A stretch of DNA of 64,000 nt from Gammaproteobacteria bacterium (GTDB taxonomy: Bacteria; Pseudomonadota; Gammaproteobacteria; UBA4575): contig JAWPMW010000001.1 of the NCBI GenBank assembly GCA_033344735.1, positions 1,246,171 through 1,310,170 of the forward strand, given 5' to 3'. The notes under the pieces are model-generated. The model worked only from the letters and a program-made list of their open reading frames with translations. It did no database searches and had not been told where the DNA came from. Made by a program: the position numbers and the translations under genes. This document shows, piece after piece, positions 8,480 through 19,502 of this stretch (position 1 is its first letter; the number at the start of each line of letters is the position of its first letter).

Positions 8480-9889
8480 TTAGCGCGCGCCTTTACCCCA
8501 AAGAACAATTTCTGCAGTTTGAATTAAAATTGCCAAATTAAATATCAAACTGCTATTTTTAACGTAGTACAGGTCATACTTTAACTTCTCAATAGCGTCA
8601 TTCTCTGTGCTTCCATAGGGGTATCGCATCTGCGCCCAACCCGCTAAACCTGGTTTCACCCTATGTCGTTCACTATAAAAAGGAATTTTCTCGGATAATT
8701 GATTAACAAATTCAGGCCGCTCAGGTCTTGGCCCAACTAAACTCATCTCGCCTTTTAAGATATTGATTAGTTGAGGTAGCTCATCAATACGATATTTCCT
8801 GAGAACCTTTCCAACACGTGTAATACGCGAGTCATTTGCGCTTGCCCACTTAGCACCAGTACCAGCCTCAGCGTTTTCACACATGCTTCTAAACTTGAGC
8901 AATTCAAAATTTTTATTGCCTTGTCCAACACGATTCTGCTTATAAAACAAAGTGCCCTTACCCTTGCTTTCTATCAATATTGCTAATGCACCACCAATCA
9001 ACAACGGCATTGTTAAAATTAGCATCAGCAAGCTAGCAAGGACATCAAATGCTCTGGTACTTATAGACTTCAGTGTGTTCTGACGAAATCCATCAGAAAA
9101 TATAATCCAACTGGGATCAAGCAACTCCACATAAACGCGCGACATTTGCCTCTCTAAAAAGGTAGGCAACTCAATTACATCAACACCACTCAAACGACAA
9201 TTAATAAGTTCTTTTGCTGGGAATTTTTGTCGACGCTCACCCATGGCAACAACTATTTCCTCTACACCATTATCTAGAACATACTCATCCAGACTTTGAT
9301 TTGTAGATATCACGCGATCTTCATCAACACTTATTTCTTCAGATTCAGCACCATAAAAACCAACAATCGAAATTCCCCGCTGATCAGCGCGTCGACGCAA
9401 GTTATTCACCCACTTAGCATTCTCGCCGACACCCAAGACTAGAACTCTTCTATTAAGTGTGTGCTTATCTACCCATGATTCAAAAATTACTCGCGCAAAG
9501 ACAATACCAATGAATGATATAAACAGTGTTAGCACAAATAATCCACGACCAAAATACATGTCGGGAAACATGAAAAAGATTATAGATAGCACTAAGGATG
9601 CGACAATAAATGCTGTAGTGATACGATTAAGAACATTCCATATCACTTCTCGGCGCTGCGCTTGATACAAGCCCATCGCCAACATAACAATCACCACTAA
9701 TACCGCAACTAACACACTACTTGCTTGAATAGATAACAATTCACCTTTTGCGTATTGAATTCCACCATCATTGTAGAATCGTATCGTTGATGCTGCGAAT
9801 AGACTTAGATAGCAAATCAACGCCTCAACTATAATAAGTAGTGCTACAGGAAAGCTAATATGGTGATTGAATACTTTAATAGATGACAA
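8480..9889 (-). CDS. Undecaprenyl-phosphate sugar phosphotransferase, XrtA-associated (TIGR03013 type)
   Basis: 469 aa. The start is TTG at 9889-9887: the preceding codon is an in-frame TAG, GAGG sits about 7 bases upstream, and the next Met would remove membrane helices. The N-terminus (IKVFNHHISFPVALLII) fits the family. Four predicted N-terminal transmembrane helices are followed by a Rossmann-like middle domain (VLVLGVGENAKW near residue 150), a fifth helix near 285-308, and the bacterial sugar transferase domain with LLKFRSM, VGPRPERPEFV and KPGLAGWAQMRYPYG. It starts repeat-unit synthesis by loading a sugar phosphate on undecaprenyl phosphate. It is the first gene of the leftward operon and is divergent from the tviB-like gene. 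Confidence 0.93.
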   Translation of the reverse strand: MSSIKVFNHHISFPVALLIIVEALICYLSLFAASTIRFYNDGGIQYAKGELLSIQASSVLVAVLVVIVMLAMGLYQAQRREVIWNVLNRITTAFIVASLVLSIIFFMFPDMYFGRGLFVLTLFISFIGIVFARVIFESWVDKHTLNRRVLVLGVGENAKWVNNLRRRADQRGISIVGFYGAESEEISVDEDRVISTNQSLDEYVLDNGVEEIVVAMGERRQKFPAKELINCRLSGVDVIELPTFLERQMSRVYVELLDPSWIIFSDGFRQNTLKSISTRAFDVLASLLMLILTMPLLIGGALAILIESKGKGTLFYKQNRVGQGNKNFELLKFRSMCENAEAGTGAKWASANDSRITRVGKVLRKYRIDELPQLINILKGEMSLVGPRPERPEFVNQLSEKIPFYSERHRVKPGLAGWAQMRYPYGSTENDAIEKLKYDLYYVKNSSLIFNLAILIQTAEIVLWGKGAR

Positions 9890-10105
9890 CTAAGGCCTCT
9901 CTTACTCTATTATTTTTGTTGTGGTGCTCATTCAAGAGCAGCCAGTCTACGAATAAATTTTCATTTGTCCGCGAAAATCATCACTTAATTAAGATGAAGC
10001 CTATTGTCTGTTAAAAACCTCCGTATTATTTGTGAATTGGTTCTAACTTTCGCTATAACAGAAGTTTACAAATCATCTGTGATATATTTCCGAAGTTGCC
10101 AACGG

Positions 10106-10133
10106 GTTCATAGATGCGTACGCACGTTTGAAC
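10106..10133. promoter_or_regulatory. 28-bp nested dyad in the divergent control region, candidate operator
   Basis: An 8-bp-plus core, the 10-base perfect palindrome TGCGTACGCA (10115-10124), is flanked at equal distance by GTTCA (10106-10110) and TGAAC (10129-10133); all parts share one centre of symmetry. It lies 48 bp before the tviB-like ATG and about 216 bp before the start of the opposite sugar transferase gene. A dyad of this size in a 292-bp divergent intergenic region is a likely regulator binding site. The regulator is not known. Confidence 0.5.
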
Positions 10134-10181
10134 TAAAGTGCACATCAAATTTTAATCAATCAAAATTAAGAGTCATTTTTA

Positions 10182-11459
10182 ATGCATTCAATAGACAATA
10201 TACATATCGGTGTCATCGGCCTGGGTTATGTAGGTTTACCTCTCGCAGTGGAGTTTGGTAGAAAAATTAACACCTTAGGCTTCGACATCAACCAACACCG
10301 CATCGAAGAATTGCGCAATGGCAACGATCGAACGCTAGAAACTGATTCTGATGAACTTGCATCTGCCAAACAATTAAGCTTTACGTCTAATATAGATGAT
10401 ATGCGTGACTGCAACTTCTATATTGTGACTGTCCCCACACCTATTGATGAACACAAGCAACCGGACCTAACGCCTTTAGAAAAAGCCTCATCGACACTTG
10501 GCAAAGTCATCTCAAAAGATGACATTGTTGTATTTGAATCAACCGTTTATCCCGGTGCAACTGAAGAAGTATGCGTGCCCATTATTGAAAAAGAGTCAGG
10601 CTTAACCTTCAATAAAGACTTTTATGTTGGATATAGCCCTGAACGAATTAACCCGGGTGACAAAGAGCACAGATTACCTACTATCAAGAAGGTGACATCA
10701 GGTTCTACCCCAGAAATAGCGAAACTTATTAATGAAGTCTATGCGTCAATTATCACTGCAGGCACATTCTTAGCTAGTAGCATTAAAGTTGCCGAGGCAG
10801 CGAAAGTCATCGAAAATACACAAAGAGATGTAAACATTGCACTAATCAATGAGCTGGCACTTATTTTTAATCGCATGGACATTGATACGATTGAAGTCTT
10901 AGAAGCGGCTGGTACTAAATGGAACTTTTTACCTTTCCGTCCAGGTCTAGTTGGTGGCCACTGTATAGGCGTTGACCCTTACTACTTGACTCACAAAGCG
11001 CAAGCTATTGGTTACAATCCTGAAATGATTTTATCGGGCCGTCGCATTAACGATGGCATGGGCCCTTATGTTGCAGAATGCGTAGTCAAACAAATGACGC
11101 GCAATAAAATTCATGCAGTAGATTCTAAAATATTAATTTTAGGTTTTACTTTTAAAGAAAACTGTCCTGACGTACGTAACACTCGCGTAATTGATATTGT
11201 TGAAGAATTTGACAGCTACCACGCCAACGTCGACGTATACGATCCCTGGGTAAATGCCGAAGAAGCAAAACATGAATATGGAATAACACCATTATCAGAA
11301 CTCAAGGCGGGCACTTATGACGCGATCATTGTTGCGGTTTCACATAAAGAGTTCATCAAAATGGGAGTCGATGCAATTCGTGCATTAGGCAAACAACAAC
11401 ACATTTTATTTGACGTAAAACACATCTTCCCGAAACAAGATGTAGATGCACGTCTTTAA
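10182..11459 (+). CDS. tviB: UDP-N-acetylglucosamine 6-dehydrogenase, TviB/VipA type
   Basis: 425 aa. Domains in order: N-terminal NAD-binding Rossmann domain with [18 protein letters not shown] (about residues 8-25), central UDP-sugar dehydrogenase domain with [11 protein letters not shown], and C-terminal UDP-binding domain with [17 protein letters not shown]. The catalytic cysteine is in [11 protein letters not shown] near residue 266. This form (TviB, with WbpA as a close relative) oxidises UDP-GlcNAc, or a related UDP-HexNAc, twice at C6 to the uronic acid. UDP-glucose 6-dehydrogenases have a different motif set, but the exact substrate cannot be fixed by eye. It is the first gene of a rightward two-gene unit, with the epimerase 22 bp downstream, and should supply the polysaccharide locus. 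Confidence 0.87.
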   Translation: MHSIDNIHIGVIGLGYVGLPLAVEFGRKINTLGFDINQHRIEELRNGNDRTLETDSDELASAKQLSFTSNIDDMRDCNFYIVTVPTPIDEHKQPDLTPLEKASSTLGKVISKDDIVVFESTVYPGATEEVCVPIIEKESGLTFNKDFYVGYSPERINPGDKEHRLPTIKKVTSGSTPEIAKLINEVYASIITAGTFLASSIKVAEAAKVIENTQRDVNIALINELALIFNRMDIDTIEVLEAAGTKWNFLPFRPGLVGGHCIGVDPYYLTHKAQAIGYNPEMILSGRRINDGMGPYVAECVVKQMTRNKIHAVDSKILILGFTFKENCPDVRNTRVIDIVEEFDSYHANVDVYDPWVNAEEAKHEYGITPLSELKAGTYDAIIVAVSHKEFIKMGVDAIRALGKQQHILFDVKHIFPKQDVDARL

Positions 11460-11481
11460 TCAAACATAAATAAATATCAAA

Positions 11482-12492
11482 ATGAAAGTACTTGTCACTG
11501 GATCAGCAGGTTTTATTGGTAACAACCTCTCTCAGCGTTTACTTGAAAGGGGCGATGAAGTTATCGGTATAGATAACCTAAATGATTATTATGATGTCAC
11601 GTTAAAAGAAGCACGCCTGGCTAAAATCATAGACCACGCAAATTTCACAGAAGCACGCATTAACTTAGAAGATCGCGATGCTGTTGCCGATCTTTTCAAG
11701 ACTCATAAGCCTGATCGCGTTGTTAATCTAGCCGCTCAAGCAGGTGTAAGATATTCACTCGAAAATCCATATGCTTACATCGACACAAATATTATGGGTT
11801 TCACCAATATTCTTGAAGCATGTCGTCACAATGAAGTAAAGCATCTTGTCTACGCATCTAGTAGCTCAGTATATGGCGCCAATACAAATATGCCTTTTTC
11901 TGTACATAACAACGTTGACCACCCTGTTAGTTTATACGCTGCTACCAAGAAATCTAATGAGTTAATGGCGCATACTTATTCACATTTATTCCAAATACCA
12001 ACAACCGGTTTACGCTTCTTTACCGTCTATGGTCCCTGGGGTCGCCCTGACATGGCACTATTCATGTTTACTAAAAATATTATTGCCGGAAAACCGATTG
12101 ATGTATTCAACTATGGCAACCATCGTCGTGACTTTACTTACATTGACGATATCGTTGAAGGTGTTATTCGAACATTAGACAAAGTGCCAAGTGCCAATGA
12201 GAGCTGGTCGGGTGACAACCCTGACCCTGCAACGAGTAAAGCCCCTTATAAACTGTATAATATTGGTAACAACCAGCCGGTTGAACTAAAACACTACATT
12301 GCGGTTTTAGAAGACTGCCTTGGAAAAAAAGCCATACAAAATCTTTTGCCGTTACAGATGGGTGATGTACCAGATACTTACGCAGATGTTGAAGCGCTAG
12401 TGGAAGACGTAGACTACAAACCACAAACAAAAGTGGAAGATGGTATTGCAAATTTTGTTAGCTGGTACAAAGACTACTATTCTATTCAATAA
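11482..12492 (+). CDS. UDP-glucuronate 4-epimerase-like NAD-dependent epimerase
   Basis: 336 aa extended SDR. It has a GSAGFIG nucleotide-binding loop (residues 7-13), the characteristic [17 protein letters not shown] segment after beta-2, a catalytic SSS...Y-x3-K set (ASSSSVYG and YAATKKSNE) and [17 protein letters not shown], the conserved block of UDP-glucuronate C4-epimerases (Cap1J/WcaG group). The protein interconverts UDP-glucuronate and UDP-galacturonate in known members. With a TviB-type dehydrogenase next door, a UDP-N-acetyl-hexosaminuronate could be the real substrate (as for TviC), so the exact sugar is left open. It is convergent with serC, 32 bp apart. Confidence 0.88.
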   Translation: MKVLVTGSAGFIGNNLSQRLLERGDEVIGIDNLNDYYDVTLKEARLAKIIDHANFTEARINLEDRDAVADLFKTHKPDRVVNLAAQAGVRYSLENPYAYIDTNIMGFTNILEACRHNEVKHLVYASSSSVYGANTNMPFSVHNNVDHPVSLYAATKKSNELMAHTYSHLFQIPTTGLRFFTVYGPWGRPDMALFMFTKNIIAGKPIDVFNYGNHRRDFTYIDDIVEGVIRTLDKVPSANESWSGDNPDPATSKAPYKLYNIGNNQPVELKHYIAVLEDCLGKKAIQNLLPLQMGDVPDTYADVEALVEDVDYKPQTKVEDGIANFVSWYKDYYSIQ

Positions 12493-12524
12493 TCTAGCCT
12501 GGCATTATTCTTCAACCAAGCGGG

Positions 12525-13595
12525 CTACGCTACTTCAATCAATTCAGCTAATTTTTTTACTGCGCTAATTGGAGTGCCATTGTACATACTTGCTCGCACA
12601 CCACCAGAAAACCTATGCCCTTGCAATCCAATTAAACCTTGCTGATTAGCTTTTGCTAGCAAATCGTCAATCACTTGTTTGTCAGGTGAATTGAATGCCA
12701 CATTGATTACTGAACGATTATCTACACATACGTTATTAATTAATTTCGGATTTGAATCAATCGCTCGATATAATAACTCAGAACGCAATCTAGCTTTTTC
12801 TACCATTGCTTTAATGCCACCATTGTCCGTTACCCACTCCAACATTAACTGCGCGACATAACAGGCAAACACAGGACATGTATTAATGATTGAGTTTTCT
12901 TTTACATGCAGATCATAGCGCAACAAATCAGGTGTTAAATCGGATACCCGATCAAGCAAATCATCGCGAATAATGACAACACTAAGACCTGCAATACCTA
13001 ATGACTTTTGCGTACCAGCGTATACAACACCATAATTAGAAATATCAATATCTTGCATTAACATACAAGAGGTTAAATCAGCCACCACCGGGACATTAGT
13101 TTTTTTCACATCAACGAACTCAACGCCATTTATTGTTTCATTAGGTGTGACATGTAAAAATGCTGAACCCTCATCAACATCATAGTCTTCAGGCTTGATA
13201 CAACAAATTTTATCGCTACCTTTGTTCAAACCCTCGATAAATCTTACGTCCACATATTTACTAGCAAGTTTGGCAGACTTGCGTGACCAAAAACCTGTAT
13301 CCAAATAACTTGAGAACTTTGCATCGCCAGCTAGATTTAACGCAACAGCATCAAATTGCATGCTTGCTCCACCTGGCATAAAAATGATTTTGTAATTTTC
13401 TGGCGCAGAATATAAAGCACGCAATAAGATTTGCGCACTATTAATGATTGATAAAAATTGCTCGGAGCGATGACTCAGCTCTAATATAGAAACACCTGTA
13501 CCAGCATACAATTGAATGCTTTGTTGAATTTTTTGTTTTACTTCTGGCGGAAGCGCTGCCGGACCAGCGCCAAAATAATGCTTACTATTTTCCAC
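12525..13595 (-). CDS. serC: Phosphoserine aminotransferase
   Basis: 356 aa, GTG start (13595-13593). The FGAGPAALP N-terminus, SHRSEQF, MPGGASMQFDAV phosphate-binding loop and YAGTQKSLGIAGL with the PLP lysine (near residue 195) identify SerC. It converts 3-phosphohydroxypyruvate plus glutamate to phosphoserine, and also acts in pyridoxal phosphate synthesis. The sequence around the PLP lysine (TQKSLG instead of the common AQKNIG) is somewhat divergent but the lysine is kept. It lies 21 bp after gyrA, the usual gyrA-serC arrangement of gammaproteobacteria, and is probably cotranscribed. Confidence 0.95.
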   Translation of the reverse strand: MENSKHYFGAGPAALPPEVKQKIQQSIQLYAGTGVSILELSHRSEQFLSIINSAQILLRALYSAPENYKIIFMPGGASMQFDAVALNLAGDAKFSSYLDTGFWSRKSAKLASKYVDVRFIEGLNKGSDKICCIKPEDYDVDEGSAFLHVTPNETINGVEFVDVKKTNVPVVADLTSCMLMQDIDISNYGVVYAGTQKSLGIAGLSVVIIRDDLLDRVSDLTPDLLRYDLHVKENSIINTCPVFACYVAQLMLEWVTDNGGIKAMVEKARLRSELLYRAIDSNPKLINNVCVDNRSVINVAFNSPDKQVIDDLLAKANQQGLIGLQGHRFSGGVRASMYNGTPISAVKKLAELIEVA

Positions 13596-13616
13596 TGACA
13601 GCTATGATCATATTAA

Positions 13617-16202
13617 CTAATTTTCTGTTTCTTGCTTATCGTCATCTTCACTAATATCAGACAGTGTTTGCACTGCTTCAATCTCGGTCAGCTGCTCTCC
13701 TTCACTCAGCCTAATTAGCGTTACACCTTGCGTGTTACGCCCCATTGATGAGATATCTTTAACCTGAGTGCGCACCAAAGTTCCACGATCTGTAATTAAC
13801 ATAGTTTCATCTTGATCAGATACCAATACAGCGCCCACCACTTCACCATTTCGACCAGATGTCTGAATAGCTATAACACCTTGACCACCACGCTTTTGTA
13901 CAGGGAAATCTTTGACCGGTGTACGCTTACCAAATCCATGCTGAGTTCCAATCAGTACTTGCAACTGCGCCTCATCTGGTTGAATAGATATTAGAGATAT
14001 CAATCTATCTTGTTCGGAAATTTTTATTCCACGAACTCCTGTGGCAGTTCTACCCATTGGACGCACATCATTTTCATGGAAGCGTACAGATTTACCAGTA
14101 CTTGCAACAAGAATAATGTCATGATCACTGGTTGTAACTTCCACACCAATTAAATGATCATTTTCGCGTAACTCTAATGCAATTATGCCACTTGCCCTTG
14201 GACGTGAAAAATCCTTAAGCGCGGTTTTCTTCACCGTGCCATGACTAGTCGCCATGAAAACATAAGCATCTTGAGAAAAATCTTTGACCGGCAAGATAGC
14301 ATTTATTCTCTCATCTTCCTGTAAAGGCAATAAGTTAACAATTGGTTTACCTCGAGAAGTTCTTCCAGACTGAGGTAGTTCGTAAACTTTTAACCAATAG
14401 ACTTTACCTAGACTTGAGAAACACAAAATTGTGTCGTGCGTGTTTGCCACAAATAAATTATCAACAAAATCTTCTTCTTTTACCGATGTTGCCGCTTTTC
14501 CGCGTCCACCGCGTCTTTGCGCTTGATAAACATCCAATGGTTGAGCCTTGGCATAACCCGCATGCGACAAAGTCACCACCACTTCTTCTTCCTGAATAAG
14601 GTCTTCAATTGTGAGATCTACTTTTGTTGTGGTGATTTCTGTTTTACGCTCATCACCATATTTCTCTTTAATTTCATCTAGCTCTCCACGAATCACTTCC
14701 ATCAAACGATCAGGACTCTCTAAAATTGCTAAAAGATCCGCGATTAGCTCTAGAAGCTCACTAAAATCTTTGACAATTTTCTCTTGTTCAAGGCCCGTTA
14801 ATCGATGTAATCGTAAATCTAGAATTGCTTGCGCCTGCACTTCGGATAAATAGTATTTGCCATCTCTTAAGCCACACTGCGCCGCTAACCCATCTGGACG
14901 AGATGCTTTTGCACCGGACCGCTCTAACATGTCTGTTACTGCTCCAGGCATCCAGCCTTGACCAACTAGAGCTGTTTTAGCATCTGATGGCGTATTTGAT
15001 GATTTAATTAAAGCTATAACTTCATCGATATTAGCCAACGCTACAGCTTGACCCTCTAATATATGTGCTTTATCACGGGCTTTACGTAACTCAAACATGG
15101 TCCGTCGAGTAACTACTTCACGGCGATGACGCAAGAACGCTTGCAAGATTTGCTTAATATTTAATAAACGTGGCTGCCCATCAACTAGTGCCACCATATT
15201 GATACCAAACACACTCTGCATTTGTGTATGTTGATACAAATTATTTAATATCACCTCACTAACTTCGCCACGACGCAGTTCAATCACTATACGCATGCCA
15301 TCTTTATCAGACTCATCACGTAAACCACCTGGAGATATCCCTTCTAATCGCTTCTCTTTAACCAAGTCAGCAATTTTTTCAATTAAACGTGCTTTGTTTA
15401 CCTGGTAAGGAAGTTCTGTAACAACAATAGTTTCGCGACTAGTCTTTTCATCAGTTTCTATATGACTGCGCGCACGCAAATAAATCTTTCCTCGTCCAGT
15501 TTGATAAGCATCAACAATTCCTTTCTTACCATTAATAATGGCCGAGGTAGGAAAGTCTGGCCCGGGGACTAACTCCATAATATCCATCACAGATAATTCT
15601 GGATTCTCAATCATGGCGATGCATGCATTAACAATCTCAGATAAGTTATGTGGTGGAATATTAGTGGCCATACCGACAGCAATGCCGGAGGAACCATTAA
15701 TCAATAAATTTGGGATGCGAGAAGGAAGAACGGAAGGTTCTTTTTCTGTTTCATCATAATTGGGAATAAAATCGACCGTGTCTTTATCAAGGTCTGATAA
15801 CACCTCATGCGCGATCTTAGACATGCGCACTTCGGTGTATCTCATCGCAGCTGGCGAATCGCCATCAACTGAACCAAAGTTACCCTGGCCATCAACTAAT
15901 AAGTAGCGCATCGAGAAATCTTGCGCCATTCTAACGATAGTGTCATAAACAGCGGTGTCACCGTGTGGGTGATATTTACCAATCACGTCACCGACAACGC
16001 GCGCAGATTTTTTATACGGTTTATTCCATTCGTTGCCCAATTCGTGCATGGCAAATAATGCACGTCGATGCACTGGTTTCAAACCATCCCTTACATCAGG
16101 TAAAGCACGTCCGACAATGACACTCATCGCATAGTCCAGATAGGACTTGCGCATTTCGTCTTCTAGATTAACTGTAGATATTTCTTTTGCTATTGAAGCC
16201 AT
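13617..16202 (-). CDS. gyrA: DNA gyrase subunit A
   Basis: 861 aa, close to the E. coli length (875). The N-terminus aligns with E. coli without gaps through the quinolone region: [34 protein letters not shown] (Thr83, Asp87) and AAMRYTEVR with catalytic Tyr122. The GyrA box QRRGGRG begins the C-terminal DNA-wrapping beta-pinwheel, and the protein ends in an acidic tail. With GyrB it introduces negative supercoils. Thr83 rather than Ser83 is a natural variant seen in pseudomonads, not a resistance change. An extended -10 lies about 45 bp upstream; serC follows closely. Confidence 0.98.
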   Translation of the reverse strand: MASIAKEISTVNLEDEMRKSYLDYAMSVIVGRALPDVRDGLKPVHRRALFAMHELGNEWNKPYKKSARVVGDVIGKYHPHGDTAVYDTIVRMAQDFSMRYLLVDGQGNFGSVDGDSPAAMRYTEVRMSKIAHEVLSDLDKDTVDFIPNYDETEKEPSVLPSRIPNLLINGSSGIAVGMATNIPPHNLSEIVNACIAMIENPELSVMDIMELVPGPDFPTSAIINGKKGIVDAYQTGRGKIYLRARSHIETDEKTSRETIVVTELPYQVNKARLIEKIADLVKEKRLEGISPGGLRDESDKDGMRIVIELRRGEVSEVILNNLYQHTQMQSVFGINMVALVDGQPRLLNIKQILQAFLRHRREVVTRRTMFELRKARDKAHILEGQAVALANIDEVIALIKSSNTPSDAKTALVGQGWMPGAVTDMLERSGAKASRPDGLAAQCGLRDGKYYLSEVQAQAILDLRLHRLTGLEQEKIVKDFSELLELIADLLAILESPDRLMEVIRGELDEIKEKYGDERKTEITTTKVDLTIEDLIQEEEVVVTLSHAGYAKAQPLDVYQAQRRGGRGKAATSVKEEDFVDNLFVANTHDTILCFSSLGKVYWLKVYELPQSGRTSRGKPIVNLLPLQEDERINAILPVKDFSQDAYVFMATSHGTVKKTALKDFSRPRASGIIALELRENDHLIGVEVTTSDHDIILVASTGKSVRFHENDVRPMGRTATGVRGIKISEQDRLISLISIQPDEAQLQVLIGTQHGFGKRTPVKDFPVQKRGGQGVIAIQTSGRNGEVVGAVLVSDQDETMLITDRGTLVRTQVKDISSMGRNTQGVTLIRLSEGEQLTEIEAVQTLSDISEDDDKQETEN

Positions 16203-16242
16203 TAATCAGCGCAGAGGGATTTAGTTCGTTTATGAACCAGAA

Positions 16243-16251
16243 ATTATACCA
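16243..16251 (-). promoter_or_regulatory. Probable extended -10 promoter of gyrA
   Basis: On the minus strand the sequence TGGTATAAT (16251-16243) is an extended -10 element with a perfect TATAAT hexamer, 40 bases before the gyrA start codon. No good -35 hexamer is seen at 16-18 bases upstream, which is usual for extended -10 promoters. This is pattern reading only; the transcription start is not known. Confidence 0.5.
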
Positions 16252-16351
16252 TACCTTTCCCCCAGAAGAGTAAAAGTATAAAAACGAAAAATGGCTAAAT
16301 AAGGCTGCGCTACATGCATTCTACCGTTTTTTAGATATAATTTTGTGCTTA

Positions 16352-17401
16352 TTAAACGCCCTTGTTGGCGAATAATTGAGCGATCTTGGAGACACTCGGT
16401 TTCTCTACTGCACCACGCTCTGTAATGAGTACATCGATAAGCTCTGCTGGGGTCACATCAAATACAGGATTCCACACATCAGCCGCCTCTGTAGCTATGA
16501 TTTTTTTACCTACATGAGTCACTTCATGGCTTTCGCGCTCCTCTATCTTAATGTCTTCACCGCACGTTGAGCCCAGATCAATAGTGCTGGTAGGCGCTAC
16601 CACCATGAATTTTTTCCCCAGATGTTTAGCTAATACCGCCAACCCATAAGTACCAATCTTATTAGCCACATCGCCATTTGCAGCAATACGATCAGCACCA
16701 ACAATAATCCAATTAATATTATGCGCACGTAGTGCGCTAGCTGCGGCCGAATCACAAATTAAATTTACAGGGATATTTTCTTGTTCCAATTCCCAAGCCG
16801 TCAAGCGTGAGCCTTGAAACCAAGGTCGAGTCTCATTTGCGAATACTGTTTGTAATTTTCCCTGTGTAAACGCCGAACGAATCACGCCTAGTGCAGTACC
16901 ATAGCCACCAGTGGCAAGAGCACCTGCATTACAATGAGTCATTACTTTGCTATTCGTATCGATATAACTCGCCCCTAATTCACCCATGGTTTTATTAGCG
17001 GCAATATCTTCTTTATGAATTGTAATCGCTTCTCTTTCTAAAGAAGCTAACCAATCATTTCTATGAGCATGCAAACAAGTCTGCATACGCTGCAAAGCCC
17101 AAGCCAAATTCACTGCAGTTGGGCGCGCTTTAGCCAGCGTGACCATATCCATTTGTATATTTTGCCTAGCGTTATATTCATCAAGCGATTGATGCTTTAG
17201 TGCAGACAAAACCACACCATAAGCAGCGGTAACGCCAATGGCGGGCGCACCACGCACAACCATATCTTTAATTGCGTCAAATGTTGCAGGCACACTATTG
17301 ATATGCAAAAACTCAACTGTACTGGGCAACAAACGCTGATCTAATAATATTAGTTGTCGATCTCGCCATTCAATGGCTCTATTAGGTAAAGATTTATCCA
17401 T
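16352..17401 (-). CDS. mtnA: S-methyl-5-thioribose-1-phosphate isomerase
   Basis: 349 aa from the ATG at 17401; a TTG three codons upstream is a weaker choice. The VRGAPAIGVTAAYGV segment near residue 46, the catalytic cysteine in MTHCNAGALATGGYGTA (near 155), and the catalytic aspartate in VGADRIAANGDVANKIGTYG (near 235) identify MtnA. It converts methylthioribose-1-phosphate to methylthioribulose-1-phosphate in methionine salvage. It is divergent from the methylthioadenosine deaminase gene with about 59 bp between starts, so the two probably share a control region. The rest of the salvage pathway is not in the window. Confidence 0.96.
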   Translation of the reverse strand: MDKSLPNRAIEWRDRQLILLDQRLLPSTVEFLHINSVPATFDAIKDMVVRGAPAIGVTAAYGVVLSALKHQSLDEYNARQNIQMDMVTLAKARPTAVNLAWALQRMQTCLHAHRNDWLASLEREAITIHKEDIAANKTMGELGASYIDTNSKVMTHCNAGALATGGYGTALGVIRSAFTQGKLQTVFANETRPWFQGSRLTAWELEQENIPVNLICDSAAASALRAHNINWIIVGADRIAANGDVANKIGTYGLAVLAKHLGKKFMVVAPTSTIDLGSTCGEDIKIEERESHEVTHVGKKIIATEAADVWNPVFDVTPAELIDVLITERGAVEKPSVSKIAQLFANKGV

Positions 17402-17460
17402 ATTATTCAATTCAAGGTTTTTACTTGTCCTAAGCAGGCTAGAAAGGTAAGTTTAATCAT

Positions 17461-18777
17461 ATGCGCACCATTCAAACACTTTTATCTGCTCGCCATGTTG
17501 TGCCAGTGGATACAGAAGACTCTATACTCGAAAATCACTCTATTGCGATTGATAATGGGCGCATTGCCGATATTCTGCCAACGCAAAAGGCACTTGAGAA
17601 CTTTAGTGCAAATTCACACATTGAATATGACAATCATATTTTAATGCCCGGCCTGGTTAATGCCCATACCCATGCGGCGATGTCTCTTTTACGCGGCATT
17701 GCCAGTGACATCTCTTTAATGGAATGGTTACAAAACCACATATGGCCAATCGAACAAAAATGGGCAGATGAAAGCTTTGTTCATGATGGCAGTGAATTAG
17801 CCATTGCAGAAATGTTGCGCAGTGGCACTACGTGCTTCAATGATATGTATTTCTTTCCACACGTGACAGCACGCGTTGCATCAACTATCGGAATAAGAGC
17901 TGTAATAGGCATGATTGCACTAGAATTTCCTACTGCATATGCTGCTTCGCCCGATGAATACATATCAAAAGGTCTATCACTTTACGATGACTATAAAGCT
18001 GACCCTTTAATCACCAATGTATTTGCCCCTCATGCTCCCTACACAGTTTCAGATGCAACTCTCACAAAAATTAACAGTTATGCTAACGAGTTAGATTTAC
18101 CAATCCATATGCATATTCATGAAACAAAATCAGAGATTGAAACAAGTATCAAAGAGTTTGGCATGCGCCCGCTCGCGCGACTAGACAAGCTTGGGCTCGT
18201 CAATCCAAACCTACTCGCAGTTCACATGACTCAACTTGACGAGCAAGAGATACAGCAGGTATCAGATGCAGGCGTGACTATTATTCACTGCCCTGAGTCC
18301 AACATGAAACTCGCCAGCGGCTTTTGTCCGACACATAAATTACTAACCAATAATGCTCGTGTAATTATAGGCACTGATAGCTGCGCAAGTAATGATGATT
18401 TAGATATGTTTTCTGAAATTCGTTCAGCGGCGTTAATAGCTAAGGGATTCAGCGAAGAGGCAACAGCTTTTTCTTCAAAACAAGCTATTCGTGCTGCCAC
18501 AATTGATGCTGCTAAGGCACTAGGCCTTGAAGATGAAATTGGTTCTATAGAAAAGGGGAAAGCAGCAGACATCATTGCTATTAGCTGTGAGCATGTAGAA
18601 GCTCATCCTTTATTTGACGTTCATAGTCACCTAGCATATAGCACCAACGGTGGTCGTGTTTCAGACGTATTCGTATCAGGTCGCCAATTATTACGTGACC
18701 GAACACTTACCACAGTCAGCGAAGACGATATCATTGCTAAAACTGAGCAGTGGGTACAAAAAATTTCTCACACTTAA
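17461..18777 (+). CDS. mtaD: 5-methylthioadenosine/S-adenosylhomocysteine deaminase (amidohydrolase, TRZ/ATZ family)
   Basis: 438 aa amidohydrolase. Metal ligands are visible: [13 protein letters not shown] (H-x-H, near residue 67), [10 protein letters not shown] (near 218), HMTQLDE (near 245) and the Asp in [16 protein letters not shown] (near 305). This pattern, with [15 protein letters not shown], is that of deaminases acting on methylthioadenosine and S-adenosylhomocysteine. Its position next to mtnA supports a role in recycling methylthioadenosine, giving methylthioinosine as in Pseudomonas. ubiG follows by 14 bp, and UbiG releases S-adenosylhomocysteine, the other substrate of the family; the link is inferred. 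Confidence 0.88.
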   Translation: MRTIQTLLSARHVVPVDTEDSILENHSIAIDNGRIADILPTQKALENFSANSHIEYDNHILMPGLVNAHTHAAMSLLRGIASDISLMEWLQNHIWPIEQKWADESFVHDGSELAIAEMLRSGTTCFNDMYFFPHVTARVASTIGIRAVIGMIALEFPTAYAASPDEYISKGLSLYDDYKADPLITNVFAPHAPYTVSDATLTKINSYANELDLPIHMHIHETKSEIETSIKEFGMRPLARLDKLGLVNPNLLAVHMTQLDEQEIQQVSDAGVTIIHCPESNMKLASGFCPTHKLLTNNARVIIGTDSCASNDDLDMFSEIRSAALIAKGFSEEATAFSSKQAIRAATIDAAKALGLEDEIGSIEKGKAADIIAISCEHVEAHPLFDVHSHLAYSTNGGRVSDVFVSGRQLLRDRTLTTVSEDDIIAKTEQWVQKISHT

Positions 18778-18791
18778 CTAAATTTATTTAC

Positions 18792-19502
18792 ATGACCACG
18801 TCAGACAATTTCGACCCAGAAGAAATCGCAAAATTTGAAGAGCTCGCTTGTCGCTGGTGGGACAAAGACAGCGAATTCAAACCACTGCATGATATCAACC
18901 CATTACGACTAAATTTTATAGATGAGCGTGTTAACTTATCAGGTAAAAAAGTGTTGGACGTTGGCTGCGGTGGTGGCATTTTATCGGAAAGTATGGCCGC
19001 AAAAGGCGCTAACGTGCGAGGCATCGATCTAGGCAAAACACCTCTCTCAGTTGCGCAGCTACATGCCAAAGAAAGCAATATAGATATCAGTTATGAAATG
19101 ATTTCCGCGGAAGATATTGCCCAGCGCGAACCAGAGTCATATGATGTTGTTACCTGTTTAGAAATGCTAGAACATGTACCTGATCCTGAAAGCATTATTG
19201 CAGCATGTACTCAATTAGCTAAACCTGGTGGTCACGTATTCTTTTCCACGCTAAATCGAAATCCGAAATCATATTTATTTGCCATCGTTGGTGCTGAATA
19301 CATTCTAAATTTATTACCAAAAGGTACTCATGAATATCAAAAGTTCATTCGTCCCTCTGAACTCGATCGATGGTGTCGCAATAATAGACTTTTACCTCAA
19401 GAACTCATCGGCATGAGCTATAATCCCATCACCAAACACTATTGGTTAGGCCGTGACGTTAGCGTTAACTACATGCTACATACCAAGAAGTCAGAACATT
19501 GA
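18792..19502 (+). CDS. ubiG: Ubiquinone biosynthesis O-methyltransferase UbiG
   Basis: 236 aa. The ATG at 18792 is chosen over an upstream in-frame start that would overlap the deaminase gene, because the N-terminus [18 protein letters not shown] is the usual UbiG start. The SAM-binding loop [13 protein letters not shown] lies near residue 55, the [12 protein letters not shown] motif near 123, and the membrane-associating [14 protein letters not shown] segment near 180. UbiG does both O-methylations of ubiquinone synthesis. It is part of the packed rightward run deaminase-ubiG-gph-rmuC-yciK, so the genes are probably cotranscribed. Confidence 0.97.
   Translation: MTTSDNFDPEEIAKFEELACRWWDKDSEFKPLHDINPLRLNFIDERVNLSGKKVLDVGCGGGILSESMAAKGANVRGIDLGKTPLSVAQLHAKESNIDISYEMISAEDIAQREPESYDVVTCLEMLEHVPDPESIIAACTQLAKPGGHVFFSTLNRNPKSYLFAIVGAEYILNLLPKGTHEYQKFIRPSELDRWCRNNRLLPQELIGMSYNPITKHYWLGRDVSVNYMLHTKKSEH

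Noticed and set aside
15948-15962. GyrA Thr83 as a quinolone-resistance change
   Set aside because: Thr83 is the natural residue in pseudomonads; resistance changes at this position are to larger or hydrophobic residues.
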